Positions 1 through 8,734 of a stretch of DNA of 64,000 nt are shown here, one piece after another. Numbering within the stretch: position 1 is the stretch's first letter; the number at the start of each line of letters is the position of its first letter. This stretch comes from Scopulibacillus daqui (GTDB lineage Bacteria > Bacillota > Bacilli > Bacillales > Sporolactobacillaceae): NCBI RefSeq assembly GCF_016908855.1, contig NZ_JAFBER010000011.1:1-64000 (forward strand). Reading direction: 5' to 3'. The notes beneath the pieces are model-generated. The model saw only the letters and a list, made by a program, of their open reading frames with translations. It was not told the DNA's origin and did not search any database. The translations under genes were made by a program, and so were the position numbers.

Positions 1-50
1 ACAAGATTGGGCGATTTTTTTGTGTACTTTTTTAAATAAAAAATGAAAAA

Positions 51-93
51 GGGGCGCCAAAAAGTCAGTTATACTGACTTTTTGGACAGCCCC
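51..93 (-). terminator. Rho-independent terminator downstream of the yxcD-like gene
   Basis: A perfect 13-bp stem (57-69 pairing with 73-85, loop of 3) extended by a GGGGC/GCCCC clamp. On the minus strand it is followed by a T-rich run, so it suits the end of the minus-strand transcript that carries the gene at 126-416. Confidence 0.8.
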
Positions 94-96
94 TTC

Positions 97-123
97 AGGT
101 TGTCGATAAAATCTCGACAACCT
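97..123 (+). terminator. Terminator-like hairpin, plus orientation
   Basis: A 10-bp stem AGGTTGTCGA/TCGACAACCT followed by TTTTTATTT on the plus strand. It would stop plus-strand transcription entering from the left edge, and lies directly after the minus-strand hairpin at 51-93. Confidence 0.65.
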
Positions 124-125
124 TT

Positions 126-416
126 TTATTTAACATAAGCTATGATGCCTTCTTCATCATCAAGCGCGAGTTCCAAGCCGACTTGAATCGGGTCAATTTC
201 AGTTTCAGCATCAAGCCAAAAGCGAATGGCCTCAATGATGTTAGCAGTGATAAGCACTTGCTTTCTGTCATTCACATGGGCTTCTGCTGAAAAGCCATAA
301 TCATCATCGTACAACAGTTCAACTTGAACCTCTTCAGGAGATATCTGCTTTTTATCCGCAAGATACAAACAAATAGCGTTAATAATGTCCTGCTCCGGAA
401 TCATTATTTTCTCCAT
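126..416 (-). CDS. DUF2653 (YxcD-like) small acidic protein
   Basis: A 96-residue acidic soluble protein, recalled as resembling the Bacillus YxcD/DUF2653 family of unknown function. It is rich in Asp and Glu, has no signal peptide or membrane segment, and shows an internal duplication: two similar segments of the form I-x-A-I-x-x-W/Y-L at about residues 11-20 and 59-68, each followed by a short acidic stretch and a hydrophobic strand. Its start overlaps the stop of the upstream membrane-protein gene (404-874) by 13 bases, so the two are probably translationally coupled. No function can be read from the sequence. Confidence 0.7.
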   Translation of the reverse strand: MEKIMIPEQDIINAICLYLADKKQISPEEVQVELLYDDDYGFSAEAHVNDRKQVLITANIIEAIRFWLDAETEIDPIQVGLELALDDEEGIIAYVK

Positions 417-874
417 GTGTTGTACTCCTCTTCTTTCTGTTTATTTTTCTTGAAAATCATTGATAAAAGACCGCGAATAATAGCGACTAGGACCGCAATG
501 ACAACCACAATAATCAATACATTAATAACCATTCCGAGAACGGAGCCTAAAGCGCCGAAATGGCTTAGCAAACCGCCAAAAAGCATGCCGGCAAGTCCGC
601 CGAACAGCATTCCTTTAAGGAAGCCGCCTTTGCTTGATTTGTTGGCTGTTTTTTTATAGGACGAGATCGTCTTTTGCTTATTCGTTTGCGGATTTTTCTT
701 TTGGAAAAGCGAGTGGGTGCCGCCGCTGTTTCCTTTGTTCATATTAAACGATTTGACACCTGATTTGTATCCGCGGGCGCTAGCCGAATCAGGCCCGTGA
801 TGGAAAACGGCGTCTCCAATAGGGACTAAAACAAAACTTAAAACGATAAGTGATGCTATGATCTTTTTAAGCAT
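404..874 (-). CDS. Predicted secreted/membrane protein with Gly-rich hydrophobic hairpin (Tim44-like N-terminal region)
   Basis: A 156-residue protein with an N-terminal signal peptide (residues 1-23, no lipobox Cys), a basic Ser/Lys/Asn-rich stretch to about residue 85, then a Gly/Leu/Met-rich hydrophobic segment (GGLAGMLFGGL) and a second strongly hydrophobic Val/Ile segment near 112-135, and a charged tail. This order resembles the N-terminal half of bacterial Tim44-like proteins, but the Tim44 C-terminal domain is absent. The start at 874 follows a good GAGGAGG site. It forms a two-gene unit with the overlapping gene at 126-416. Function unknown; membrane association is well supported. 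Confidence 0.6.
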   Translation of the reverse strand: MLKKIIASLIVLSFVLVPIGDAVFHHGPDSASARGYKSGVKSFNMNKGNSGGTHSLFQKKNPQTNKQKTISSYKKTANKSSKGGFLKGMLFGGLAGMLFGGLLSHFGALGSVLGMVINVLIIVVVIAVLVAIIRGLLSMIFKKNKQKEEEYNTWRK

Positions 875-1057
875 AAATACTCCTCCTCAATAAAAACCTT
901 CCGTATTGTATCGTCTATAATTATACGGAACAAAAATCAAAAGGTTTCATGAATTTTTCCGGCCCCTTTATTCATTTTACACTTTACTGATTGATATATC
1001 TATGACAATGATTTAAACAGCGTTAAACAGGCTAAAACCCGCCATACGGCGAGCATC

Positions 1058-1387
1058 TTATAACTGCTTGTTAGATTCATTGTTCTTTTTTGAAGCTTTA
1101 AGCCTTAGTTTGTAAATAATTAATACGATTGCCGCGAAAAATAAAGAGCCGACGATTGGCAATTGCAAAGCCAGAATCGTTAAAATCAAACATCCGATGA
1201 GCAGCAGGCAATAAACGACAGCAGATTTTAAAATAGGCAGTTTTTTTGCAAACCCGAGCTTATACACAATAATCGATAATACAACGATTGTAAAATACAA
1301 TATCGTTATCGTATGATCCGAAGTGAATGAATGCTCCAGCAGCCACCTGGGATAAAACGAAAAACTAATATTCCCTGAATTGCCCAC
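1058..1387 (-). CDS. ylaH: YlaH-like membrane protein
   Basis: A 109-residue protein with three predicted membrane segments (about 26-41, 56-74 and 77-92) and a basic, Asn/Lys-rich C-terminus. It is assigned to YlaH from its size, its membrane pattern and its position just downstream of typA, as in B. subtilis ylaG-ylaH. The start is a GTG at 1387 preceded by GGAGGGG. A strong hairpin (1424-1468) separates it from typA, so it may have only partial read-through expression. Function unknown. Confidence 0.75.
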   Translation of the reverse strand: MGNSGNISFSFYPRWLLEHSFTSDHTITILYFTIVVLSIIVYKLGFAKKLPILKSAVVYCLLLIGCLILTILALQLPIVGSLFFAAIVLIIYKLRLKASKKNNESNKQL

Positions 1388-1423
1388 GCCGGCCCCTCCA
1401 TTCCCAATGATTTTTCAAAAATA

Positions 1424-1468
1424 TATTTTGGCAGCCCAGTTGCCGGTCAGGCTCCGGCTGCCAAAATA
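1424..1468 (-). terminator. Stem-loop between typA and ylaH
   Basis: A 13-bp perfect inverted repeat (TATTTTGGCAGCC at 1424-1436 with its complement at 1456-1468) in the 126-base gap downstream of typA. The stem itself ends in TTTT, so it is a plausible terminator or attenuator for typA. Confidence 0.65.
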
Positions 1469-1513
1469 CAATTTATTGGATGACCGCAAACAGACATTGT
1501 CTTTTCTGCTTCA

Positions 1514-3349
1514 CTACTTCGCCACTTTGGCCTTCTTCTCCTGTCTTTCTCTTTCATTTTTATTCAAGATTTTTTTGCGCATGCGCACATTCTCTGGTGT
1601 AATCTCACAATACTCGTCATCATTTAAATAGCTTAATGACTCTTCAAGCGATAATTTTCTTGGCGCTTTTAATGTCGTTGTTTGATCTTTAGTCGCGGAA
1701 CGGATGTTTGTCATATGCTTGGCTTTTGTGATATTAACCGTCAGATCATTTTCACGGTTATGTTCTCCGATAATCATGCCTTCATAGACTTGGGTATTAG
1801 GCTCAATGAACATCACGCCCCGGTCTTCTAATTGTCCCATCGCATAAGCTGTTGCTTGACCCGTTTCCATTGCAACAAGAACACCTTGTCTTCTGCCCCC
1901 GATCGTTTCATTGATCATTGGCTTAAAATGGTCAAACGTATGGTTCATCACGCCGTATCCCCTTGTTTCAGTTAAGAAGTCCTTTCTGTAACCGATCAGA
2001 CCTCTTGAAGGCGCAAGAAATTCAAGTTTTGTTTGGCCGCCGTCTTGCTGTTCCATATTTAACAGTTCGGCCTTTCGCTGCCCTAATGACTCAATAACTG
2101 CACCAACATATTCATCTGGTACATCAATTTGCACCCGTTCAAAAGGCTCACACTTTTTCCCGTCAATTTCTTTAATAATGACAGTTGGCTTTGAAACCGC
2201 GAGTTCATAACCTTCACGCCGCATGTTTTCAATCAAAATGGATAAATGGAGTTCTCCTCGTCCCGATACAACCCAAGCATCCGGCGAGTCGGTATTTTCC
2301 ACTTTTAAGCTGACATCTCTTTCTGTTTCAGCAGCTAATCTTTCTTGCAATTTACGGCTTGTCACATATTGCCCTTCTCTGCCTGCAAAAGGACTTGTAT
2401 TGACTAGGAAAGTCATTTGCATCGTCGGTTCATCTATCTTTAATATCGGCAGCGGATCAATTTTGTCAACGTCGTTAATTGTTTCCCCGATGTTGATATC
2501 CTCAATACCTGTGATGGCGATAAGATCCCCCGGCAAGGCTTGATCGATTTCTATTCTTTTCAATCCAAAATAACCGAATATTTTTGTGACACGAAAGTTT
2601 TTCACACTGCCGTCTATTTTAACCAAGGATGCCTGCTGGCCGACTTTAATAGATCCCCGGTACACCCTTCCAATCCCGACGCGTCCGACATAATCATTGT
2701 AATCAAGCATTGTCACTTGAAATTGCAAACCTTCGTCACGGTTGTCGATAGGCGCTGGAACATATTCAATAATCTTATCAAACAGAATATCCATGCCTTG
2801 ATCAACATGTTCAGGGTCTTCTCCTGCAACGCCATTTACAGCCGAAGTATAAACAACCGGGAATTCAAGCTGATCTTCATCGGCTCCCAAATCGATAAAA
2901 AGATCTAGCACTTCGTCAATGACTTCTTCCGGCCTTGCCATCGGTTTATCTATTTTATTAACCACAACGATCGGCTTAAGTTTCTCTTGAAGCGCCTTTT
3001 TTAACACAAAACGCGTTTGCGGCATAACCCCTTCGTAAGCATCTACAAGAAGGAGAACCCCGTCAACCATCTTCATAATGCGTTCCACTTCACCGCTGAA
3101 ATCAGCGTGCCCTGGCGTATCGACAATATTTATTTTATGATTTTTATATGAAAGGCTTGTATTTTTAGCTAAGATCGTAATCCCGCGTTCACGTTCAAGG
3201 TCATTTGAATCCAATGCACGTTCGCTCACATGCTCGTTTTCTCTAAAAGTCCCTGACTGCAGCAGCAATTGATCTACTAAAGTTGTTTTTCCATGGTCAA
3301 CGTGCGCGATAATCGCTATATTTCTAATTTCTTCTCTTTTCTTTTCCAT
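1514..3349 (-). CDS. typA: Ribosome-associated translational GTPase TypA/BipA
   Basis: A 611-residue EF-G-like GTPase that binds the ribosome and helps 50S assembly, notably in cold or stress. The G motifs are visible: G1 AHVDHGKTT near residue 15, the switch segment ERERGITI, G3 DTPGHADF, and G4 NKID. These are followed by the beta-barrel domain II, the EF-G III and V-like domains, and the TypA-specific C-terminus (SRGLIGYRKDFLT). Full family length. The start at 3349 matches family N-termini. ylaH lies downstream and ylaF is divergent, the usual Bacillus yla arrangement. Confidence 0.98.
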   Translation of the reverse strand: MEKKREEIRNIAIIAHVDHGKTTLVDQLLLQSGTFRENEHVSERALDSNDLERERGITILAKNTSLSYKNHKINIVDTPGHADFSGEVERIMKMVDGVLLLVDAYEGVMPQTRFVLKKALQEKLKPIVVVNKIDKPMARPEEVIDEVLDLFIDLGADEDQLEFPVVYTSAVNGVAGEDPEHVDQGMDILFDKIIEYVPAPIDNRDEGLQFQVTMLDYNDYVGRVGIGRVYRGSIKVGQQASLVKIDGSVKNFRVTKIFGYFGLKRIEIDQALPGDLIAITGIEDINIGETINDVDKIDPLPILKIDEPTMQMTFLVNTSPFAGREGQYVTSRKLQERLAAETERDVSLKVENTDSPDAWVVSGRGELHLSILIENMRREGYELAVSKPTVIIKEIDGKKCEPFERVQIDVPDEYVGAVIESLGQRKAELLNMEQQDGGQTKLEFLAPSRGLIGYRKDFLTETRGYGVMNHTFDHFKPMINETIGGRRQGVLVAMETGQATAYAMGQLEDRGVMFIEPNTQVYEGMIIGEHNRENDLTVNITKAKHMTNIRSATKDQTTTLKAPRKLSLEESLSYLNDDEYCEITPENVRMRKKILNKNERERQEKKAKVAK

Positions 3350-3519
3350 TTTAATCTAACTCCCTCATTGATACATGCACTAAACTATCCTATTATAACA
3401 CTGATTACACTTTTAGGAAACTTTAGACTTGGTTTTGTACCATTGGTCTCTTTTAATCTAATGAAAAAACTTTTTATTTTTCTTTGAATGCGCTAAACTT
3501 ATTGTTGGAGGCGGGAAAT

Positions 3520-3690
3520 ATGAATATTATTCTTTTTCTATTTGCTGTTTTGGTTGTTGCCTCACTTATAGGCATTGGCTGCGGCATTGCTTACGGAAGC
3601 GTCCTTGGCGTTATTTTAGGAATTATTGGCGCTTGTTTATTCATGGGCCTTGGTTTCATGATCAAGGGAAAAATGAATAAGGCATCATAA
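3520..3690 (+). CDS. ylaF: YlaF-like small membrane protein (DUF5325)
   Basis: A 56-residue protein made almost entirely of two hydrophobic Gly/Ile-rich membrane helices (about 2-20 and 24-46) with a basic tail GKMNKAS. It lies divergent to typA, as ylaF does in B. subtilis. The ATG at 3520 is preferred over an upstream in-frame TTG at 3484 because GGAGG lies about 8 bases before it. Function unknown. Confidence 0.8.
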   Translation: MNIILFLFAVLVVASLIGIGCGIAYGSVLGVILGIIGACLFMGLGFMIKGKMNKAS

Positions 3691-3697
3691 AATGCAG

Positions 3698-3726
3698 GAA
3701 AAGCGGGTGAAGGATACCCGCTTTTC
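3698..3726. terminator. Bidirectional terminator between ylaF and suhB
   Basis: An 11-bp stem GAAAAGCGGGT/ACCCGCTTTTC with a T run beyond it on the plus strand. It sits between two convergent genes. Confidence 0.8.
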
Positions 3727-3755
3727 TTTTTCGTGATTTAAGACGTATTTTGCCT

Positions 3756-4592
3756 TTAATCAACAGGCTTTTCAATAAACTTGCCCTCGGCTATTTCAGC
3801 TTTTATATGCTGAGTAATTTCTTGATGAATGCCGGGATTGGCAACCAATAAAGAGTTTTGTTTCAAAAGATCTATCGGCGCGCCGTCTACTCTTGTCGCC
3901 TTTCCGCCGACTTCTTCAATAAGAATCAGACCTGCCCCGTAGTCCCAAGGCGATAACCGCATTGTAAAATAAGCATCAAGCGTTCCCGCCGCGATATAGG
4001 CAAGCTCAATGGCAGCAGAGCCATAAGACCTTGTGCCTCTTGATTTCCTTGCAATCGGCCGCATGATCTCAGGATCAATTCGTTTATTGTCATTAACCCA
4101 AGTGGCGTTAATAGCAATGATCGATTCATTCAGTTTTTTATTTTCCAGCTGCGGTAATCTTTTGTCATTAATATATGCGCCTTCACCTTTAATGCAATGG
4201 TACAAATCATCTGCCATCACATCTTTAATCAGCCCGACCCGGCCAACACCATTTTCATAAACGCCGATTGATATAGCAAAGTGGCGCTGCTGATGGACAA
4301 AATTCATCGTTCCGTCGATCGGATCTAAAAGCCAAATAATTCCATCAAGCGAAGATACTTCATCCCCGAAGCCTTCTTCTGAGACAATCCGATGATCAGG
4401 GTAATGTTCATGGATGCGCTCAATTAAATACTGCTCAATTTTTCTATCCATATTAGTAACCAAATCATCATAAGAAGATTTGAACTCAACATCAATTTGT
4501 TCTTTAAGCGATTCTTTAAGGAGCTGTGCTGCTTCCTGTATCCATTGCTTTGCCTTTTCATGTACTTGAAGCCAATAATGTTGTTCCCCCAT
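3756..4592 (-). CDS. suhB: Inositol monophosphatase family phosphatase (SuhB/YktC)
   Basis: A 278-residue Mg2+-dependent sugar-phosphate phosphatase of the inositol-1-phosphatase family. Metal-binding motif A is present as DPIDGTMNFVH near residue 90, and motif B as WDYGAGLILIEEVGG near residue 213. The preceding EEGFG supplies the upstream metal Glu. The ATG at 4592 is chosen because AAAGGAGA lies about 7 bases before it; an ATG at 4598 is too close to that site. Substrate (myo-inositol-1-P, other sugar phosphates or NADP-like) cannot be settled here. Confidence 0.93.
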   Translation of the reverse strand: MGEQHYWLQVHEKAKQWIQEAAQLLKESLKEQIDVEFKSSYDDLVTNMDRKIEQYLIERIHEHYPDHRIVSEEGFGDEVSSLDGIIWLLDPIDGTMNFVHQQRHFAISIGVYENGVGRVGLIKDVMADDLYHCIKGEGAYINDKRLPQLENKKLNESIIAINATWVNDNKRIDPEIMRPIARKSRGTRSYGSAAIELAYIAAGTLDAYFTMRLSPWDYGAGLILIEEVGGKATRVDGAPIDLLKQNSLLVANPGIHQEITQHIKAEIAEGKFIEKPVD

Positions 4593-4730
4593 GCTCATTC
4601 TCCTTTATTACAATTCCTATACTGTCTATTATGACACAAATATCCCGGCCAAAACATGATATGCATAAGAAATTAACGATAAATTCAAAGCTAAGTACTA
4701 AAACCAATCTTTAAATCATAAATAAAAAAG

Positions 4731-4748
4731 GGCTCATAAAAATGAGCC
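4731..4748 (-). terminator. Terminator of the ykzI-like gene
   Basis: GGCTCAT/ATGAGCC stem with a 4-base loop, followed by CCTTTTTTATTT on the minus strand. It lies 14 bases past the stop of the gene at 4762-4950. Confidence 0.8.
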
Positions 4749-4761
4749 GCGAAACTATTTT

Positions 4762-4950
4762 TTATGCCTCTAAACGAAGCATTTCTTGTCTTAATTTTTC
4801 AAGTTTGGCTTTACAAGCCTTGATGACCTCGTTATCTTCATTAATCAATGCATCGTGTAGCGTTGCCAGTTCATAATCAATTTCCAACCTAACAACTGGA
4901 ATGCGTTTCTCAGCGTCCGTTCTTTTCAGAGTTTGAAGAACTTGTTTCAT
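4762..4950 (-). CDS. ykzI: YkzI-like small helical protein
   Basis: A 62-residue soluble protein with heptad-like Leu spacing (LEKLRQEMLRLEA at the C-terminus), predicted to be a helical hairpin. The central segment has mixed charge. Its position between suhB (yktC) and yktB is that of B. subtilis ykzI, which has similar length. Start ATG at 4950 follows GGAAG. Function unknown; the assignment rests mainly on position and size. Confidence 0.65.
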   Translation of the reverse strand: MKQVLQTLKRTDAEKRIPVVRLEIDYELATLHDALINEDNEVIKACKAKLEKLRQEMLRLEA

Positions 4951-5301
4951 GGTAACCTACACTTCCTTTCTTTTATCATTTATAAAACACAACATAAATG
5001 ATGACTAAATATTCTGATTATGATGTTTTTATTTAACATTTTATGATTTTAAACAATATTATGCAACAAAATAATAATTCTTGCTTATTAAATTCCACGA
5101 AAACCCTTCTTTTAAACCTTAATATCCATTATACAGCTGCATCAGTATCATAAGTTTCAAACAAGCCTTGAGGTTGGACGGCAAGCCAATGACCGCTTTT
5201 AACAGGCTAACTGGGACAATGACTGAAATGCGGCAAAGACTTTAAGTTGAAATGAATTGTGGTAAACTATGAATAAACCGCAACATATAGGAGGTAGCCA
5301 T
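4951..5301. other. Intergenic region with no recognised element
   Basis: About 350 AT-rich bases between divergent ykzI and yktB. I could not find a convincing ORF with a ribosome site, a riboswitch, or a strong terminator here. It should hold the two divergent promoters but none is a clear match. Confidence 0.5.
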
Positions 5302-5943
5302 TTGGATTTTTCAGGTTTCTCACCAGAAGATTTCGATGTTTTTACAATTGACGGTCTTGATGAAAGAATGTCAGCAATTAAATCACAAATTCGTCCGAAG
5401 CTGGAGACACTGGGGAAACTCATGTCGCCTGCATTAACTGCTATCACAGGCGATGACATGTATCCCCATGTTGCCAAACATGCGAGGCGGACGGTTAATC
5501 CGCCTGATGACACCTGGGTGGCTTTCAGCCATAATGCCAGAGGGTATAAGAAATATCCGCATTTTCAAATTGGACTTTGGAACACTCATGTTTTTGCAAG
5601 ATTTGCCATCATTTATGAAGCACCGATTAAGGCATCATATGCACGAACGCTTGAACAACATGCCAACGATGTTTATGGGCAAATTCCTAATGATTTTGTT
5701 TGGTCGACTGATTATACGAAACCTGACGCTGTTATGCACCGGGATTTATCGATTGAAGATTTTCATGCTATGCTTGACAGGCTCGCTAATGTTAAAAAAG
5801 CGGAAATTTTGTGCGGCATACATATTGCCCGTACTGATGATATATTAGAAAAAGGAGATCAGCTGTTAAAGAAGTTCGAACAAACATTTAAAACACTCGC
5901 GCCGTTATACGAATACGCTAAAGAGGCAGCTGCAGCGTCATAA
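5302..5943 (+). CDS. yktB: UPF0637 family protein YktB
   Basis: A 213-residue soluble protein of the YktB (DUF1054) family, whose biochemical role is unknown. It opens with the family-typical FSPEDFDVFTIDGLDERM segment. The start is the TTG at 5302, with AGGAGGT 7 bases upstream; an ATG at 5269 would run through that ribosome site. A hairpin overlaps the stop codon. Confidence 0.88.
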   Translation: MDFSGFSPEDFDVFTIDGLDERMSAIKSQIRPKLETLGKLMSPALTAITGDDMYPHVAKHARRTVNPPDDTWVAFSHNARGYKKYPHFQIGLWNTHVFARFAIIYEAPIKASYARTLEQHANDVYGQIPNDFVWSTDYTKPDAVMHRDLSIEDFHAMLDRLANVKKAEILCGIHIARTDDILEKGDQLLKKFEQTFKTLAPLYEYAKEAAAAS

Positions 5944-5959
5944 TCCGATTATGACGCTG
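5933..5959 (+). terminator. yktB terminator
   Basis: CAGCGTCATAAT/ATTATGACGCTG, a 12-bp stem with a 3-base loop, followed by CTTTATTTATT. The stem begins inside the last yktB codons. Confidence 0.85.
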
Positions 5960-6000
5960 CTTTATTTATTGATTAAAAAACGCTTCGAAAAAATAATGGT

Positions 6001-6963
6001 TTAACATTGACACCATTTATTTCTAATGGCTTCAGCTTCCTCATTCATTCTCTTAAATAACGTTTCTACAGATGGTATATCCTTAATTCTGCCAGCGATT
6101 TGACCAGCCCAACCAAAACCTTCGCTCGAATTTCCCCTCTGAATGTAATTGCAGTTGGACTTACCGCTAATATATGTTTTAAGCGCCTCATAAGTCCCTT
6201 CATTTTCTTCAATCTCTAAAATTTTTTCCGTCCAATGATTGTGAATAGCTCTTGCAGGAGCCCCTAAGCTTCTTTTAATAACTACAGTATCTGTTTCATC
6301 CATTTCCAAGAGCTTATTTTTGTATGAGGCATGAGCATGGATGCATTCTTTGGTCGCAATGAAACGTGTTCCCATTTCAACCCCTTCTGCCCCAAGCGCC
6401 AGCGCCGCCATTAATCCTCTGCCGTCGCCGATGCCCCCTGAGGCAACAACCGGAATGTTAACCGCATCTACAACAGATGGAACGAGAACCATTGTTCCAA
6501 CATCATCTTTCCCCAAATGACCGCCGCCTTCTTGACCAACAACCATCACGGCATCAGCGCCTAGCGATTCTGCTTTAATAGCTTGTCTTTTGGAAGCGAC
6601 CAAAACGAGCTTCTTAGCCGGACACCCTTCTAACGCTTCAAAAACTGGCGCAGGATTGCCTCCTGTAATCGTGATAACCGGAACATCCGCCTCAACGGCA
6701 ACATTAAGAAAATCAATGTAGGAGCGTCCATGCTGACCGATGGCGAAATTAACGCCGAATGGTTTATCCGTCATTTGCCTTATTTTATTAATTTCGCTTC
6801 GAAGACCCTCGGGGCTCCCGCATGTCATTGCTGTTAATTGTCCAAGCCCGCCGGCGTTGGATACAGCCGCCGCCAATTCAGAATAAGCGAGATATGCCAG
6901 CCCCCCTTGAATAACCGGCATTTCAATGCCTAAAATTTCCGTTAATTTTGTACGCCATTTCAT
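6001..6963 (-). CDS. Nitronate monooxygenase / FabK-like FMN flavoprotein
   Basis: A 320-residue FMN-dependent TIM-barrel protein of the 2-nitropropane dioxygenase family, which includes nitronate monooxygenases and the enoyl-ACP reductase FabK. Family signatures are the N-terminal MPVIQGGLAYLAYSELAAAVSNAGGLG, the GQEGGGHLG loop near residue 148, the phosphate-binding ASGGIGDGRG near 180 and GVEMGTRFIATKE. The HLG position is kept, fitting either activity. The ATG at 6963 (MKWRTKL) is preferred because AAAGGG precedes it. Which reaction it performs cannot be decided from sequence alone; it is single-gene and convergent with yktB. Confidence 0.85.
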   Translation of the reverse strand: MKWRTKLTEILGIEMPVIQGGLAYLAYSELAAAVSNAGGLGQLTAMTCGSPEGLRSEINKIRQMTDKPFGVNFAIGQHGRSYIDFLNVAVEADVPVITITGGNPAPVFEALEGCPAKKLVLVASKRQAIKAESLGADAVMVVGQEGGGHLGKDDVGTMVLVPSVVDAVNIPVVASGGIGDGRGLMAALALGAEGVEMGTRFIATKECIHAHASYKNKLLEMDETDTVVIKRSLGAPARAIHNHWTEKILEIEENEGTYEALKTYISGKSNCNYIQRGNSSEGFGWAGQIAGRIKDIPSVETLFKRMNEEAEAIRNKWCQC

Positions 6964-7058
6964 GATAAAACCATTCCCTTTCAATGAATTTATAACTTGA
7001 ATAATGACTTAAACTTAGACTATGATAGATCTAGTTTGAAAAAATGAGGTGCAAAAGA

Positions 7059-8537
7059 TTGACACAACATGAAACACCATTATTTACAGGACTGCTTAAG
7101 CATGTAAGATCAAATCCTGTTCAATTTCATATTCCCGGACATAAAAAAGGACAAGGCATGGATCCTGAATTCCGGGAGTTTATAGGAGAGAATGCGCTCT
7201 CAATAGATTTGATTAACATCGCGCCCCTTGATGACCTTCATCAACCGCACGGCATGATCAAGGAAGCGCAGGCTCTGGCTGCTGAAGCGTTTAACGCAGA
7301 TGCCACATTCTTTTCAGTACAAGGGACAAGCGGTGCCATTATGACAATGGTTCTCTCAGTGTGTTCGCCCGGTGATAAGATTATCGTACCACGAAATGTT
7401 CATAAATCGGTATTATCTGCAATTATTTTTTCCGGTGCCGTTCCGGTATTTGTCTATCCTGAAGTTGACCGGGAGCTTGGCATTTCACACGGGATAACCA
7501 TTGATGCCGTACAAAAAGCGATTCATCAACACCCGGATGCCAAGGGATTGCTTGTTATCAATCCGACATACTTTGGCGTGGCGGGCAACTTAAATGAAAT
7601 TGTTGAGCTGGCCCATCATCACGGCATCCCTGTTCTTGTCGACGAAGCGCATGGCGTGCATATTCATTTTCATGATGACTTGCCGCTGTCAGCAATGCAA
7701 GCGGGAGCAGATATGGCCGCGACAAGCGTGCATAAGCTTGGAGGGTCTCTCACACAAAGTTCAATCTTAAATGTTAAAGAGGGGCTTGTATCAGCTAAAC
7801 ACGTACAATCCGTTCTCAGTATGATCACGACAACCTCAACATCTTATTTGCTGCTTGCATCTCTTGATGCGGCTCGACGTTTTCTGGCAACTCAAGGAAA
7901 AGAACAAATATCGAAGGCTATTGCGCTTTCAGAAAAAGCCCGCAAGCTTATTAACGATATTGATCACTTGTATTGCGCCGGCAGAGAAATATTAAACGGT
8001 CAGGCCGCGTTTGACCAAGATCCGACTAAATTGCTGATCTCGGTTAAACAATTAGGCATTAGCGGGTATGATGCGGAGCAGTGGCTGCGGGAAAAATATC
8101 AAATTGAAGTTGAGCTGTCAGATCTATATAACATTCTTTGCCTAGTCACGCCTGCGGATACCGAACAAACGATTCAACAGCTTGTTAGCGCACTCCGCCA
8201 TATGTCAGACGAATTCAGTTTAATCAACCACGCCGTTAAACATAAAAAAATGCCGGTTCACGTCCCGGAAATGCCAAAGCTGTCACTGTCACCGCGTTCA
8301 GCCTTCTATGCAGAAACAGAAAATGTGGGATTTTGGGAGTCTGAGGGGCGCATCATTGCCGAGTTTGTTATGGTCTATCCGCCTGGCATACCTATTTTTA
8401 CGCCTGGCGAAATCATTACACGCGATAATTTAAATTACATTATCGAAAATTTTCAGTCAGGCCTTCCAGTTCAAGGTCCTGAAGACCCAACGCTTTCGAT
8501 GTTAAAGGTTGTTAAAGAAACAACGCCTATTAAATAA
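7059..8537 (+). CDS. speA: Arginine decarboxylase SpeA (Orn/Lys/Arg decarboxylase family)
   Basis: A 492-residue PLP enzyme that converts arginine to agmatine, the first step of polyamine synthesis in Bacillus. It starts with TQHETPLF...PVQFHIPGHKKGQG, typical of B. subtilis SpeA, carries the PLP lysine in TSVHKLGGSLTQSS near residue 229, and has the C-terminal decarboxylase domain. The start is TTG at 7059 with GAGGTG about 7 bases upstream; an in-frame ATG at 7044 lies before that ribosome site. It is convergent with the SR1-like RNA gene and shares its terminator. Confidence 0.93.
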   Translation: MTQHETPLFTGLLKHVRSNPVQFHIPGHKKGQGMDPEFREFIGENALSIDLINIAPLDDLHQPHGMIKEAQALAAEAFNADATFFSVQGTSGAIMTMVLSVCSPGDKIIVPRNVHKSVLSAIIFSGAVPVFVYPEVDRELGISHGITIDAVQKAIHQHPDAKGLLVINPTYFGVAGNLNEIVELAHHHGIPVLVDEAHGVHIHFHDDLPLSAMQAGADMAATSVHKLGGSLTQSSILNVKEGLVSAKHVQSVLSMITTTSTSYLLLASLDAARRFLATQGKEQISKAIALSEKARKLINDIDHLYCAGREILNGQAAFDQDPTKLLISVKQLGISGYDAEQWLREKYQIEVELSDLYNILCLVTPADTEQTIQQLVSALRHMSDEFSLINHAVKHKKMPVHVPEMPKLSLSPRSAFYAETENVGFWESEGRIIAEFVMVYPPGIPIFTPGEIITRDNLNYIIENFQSGLPVQGPEDPTLSMLKVVKETTPIK

Positions 8538-8564
8538 AAGAGCTTGCCCTTGGCAAGCTCTTTT
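8536..8564. terminator. Shared terminator of speA and SR1
   Basis: A 13-bp perfect stem (AAAAGAGCTTGCC with its complement), 3-base loop, with T-runs on both strands. It works for speA on the plus strand and for the SR1-like RNA on the minus strand. Confidence 0.9.
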
Positions 8565-8594
8565 AAGTGTATACAAAAAATATATCGGAACAAA

Positions 8595-8705
8595 TTATTT
8601 TTTTGTTTTTTTACATTTTTTACATGTGCTGTATAAAGTTCTAACTTTGTCATCTTTCACATGTTCAATCGTGCAGTCGCATTTTTGGCAAATGATAATA
8701 CCCAT
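8595..8705 (-). CDS. sr1P: SR1P-like GapA-binding peptide
   Basis: A 36-residue peptide beginning MGIIICQKCDCTIEH and holding two Cys-x-x-Cys knuckles (CQKC and CKKC, residues 6-9 and 28-31), with KVRTLYSTC before the second. SR1P of B. subtilis has the same plan (MGTIVCQ...C, VTTLYGTC) and binds glyceraldehyde-3-phosphate dehydrogenase GapA, stimulating RNase J1. The window also encodes RNase J1 (rnjA). An AAAGGGAG site precedes the ATG. The C-terminus is all Lys (CKKCKKTKK), more basic than I recall for B. subtilis SR1P. Confidence 0.85.
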   Translation of the reverse strand: MGIIICQKCDCTIEHVKDDKVRTLYSTCKKCKKTKK

Positions 8706-8720
8706 TTCCCCATCTCCCTT

Positions 8721-8734
8721 TGTAAGCGCTTGAT
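8721..8734 (-). promoter_or_regulatory. cre-like site in the SR1 leader
   Basis: On the plus strand TGTAAGCGCTTGAT matches the catabolite-responsive element consensus TGWAANCGNTNWCA at 11 of 14 positions, with mismatches only at the last three. It lies just downstream of the SR1 promoter, where CcpA binding would act as a roadblock. SR1 of B. subtilis is repressed by CcpN and to a lesser degree CcpA. Confidence 0.5.

Noticed and set aside
5199-5513. 104-codon minus-strand ORF over the start of yktB
   Set aside because: Antisense to the conserved YktB frame, low-complexity Cys/Ser composition, no ribosome site.
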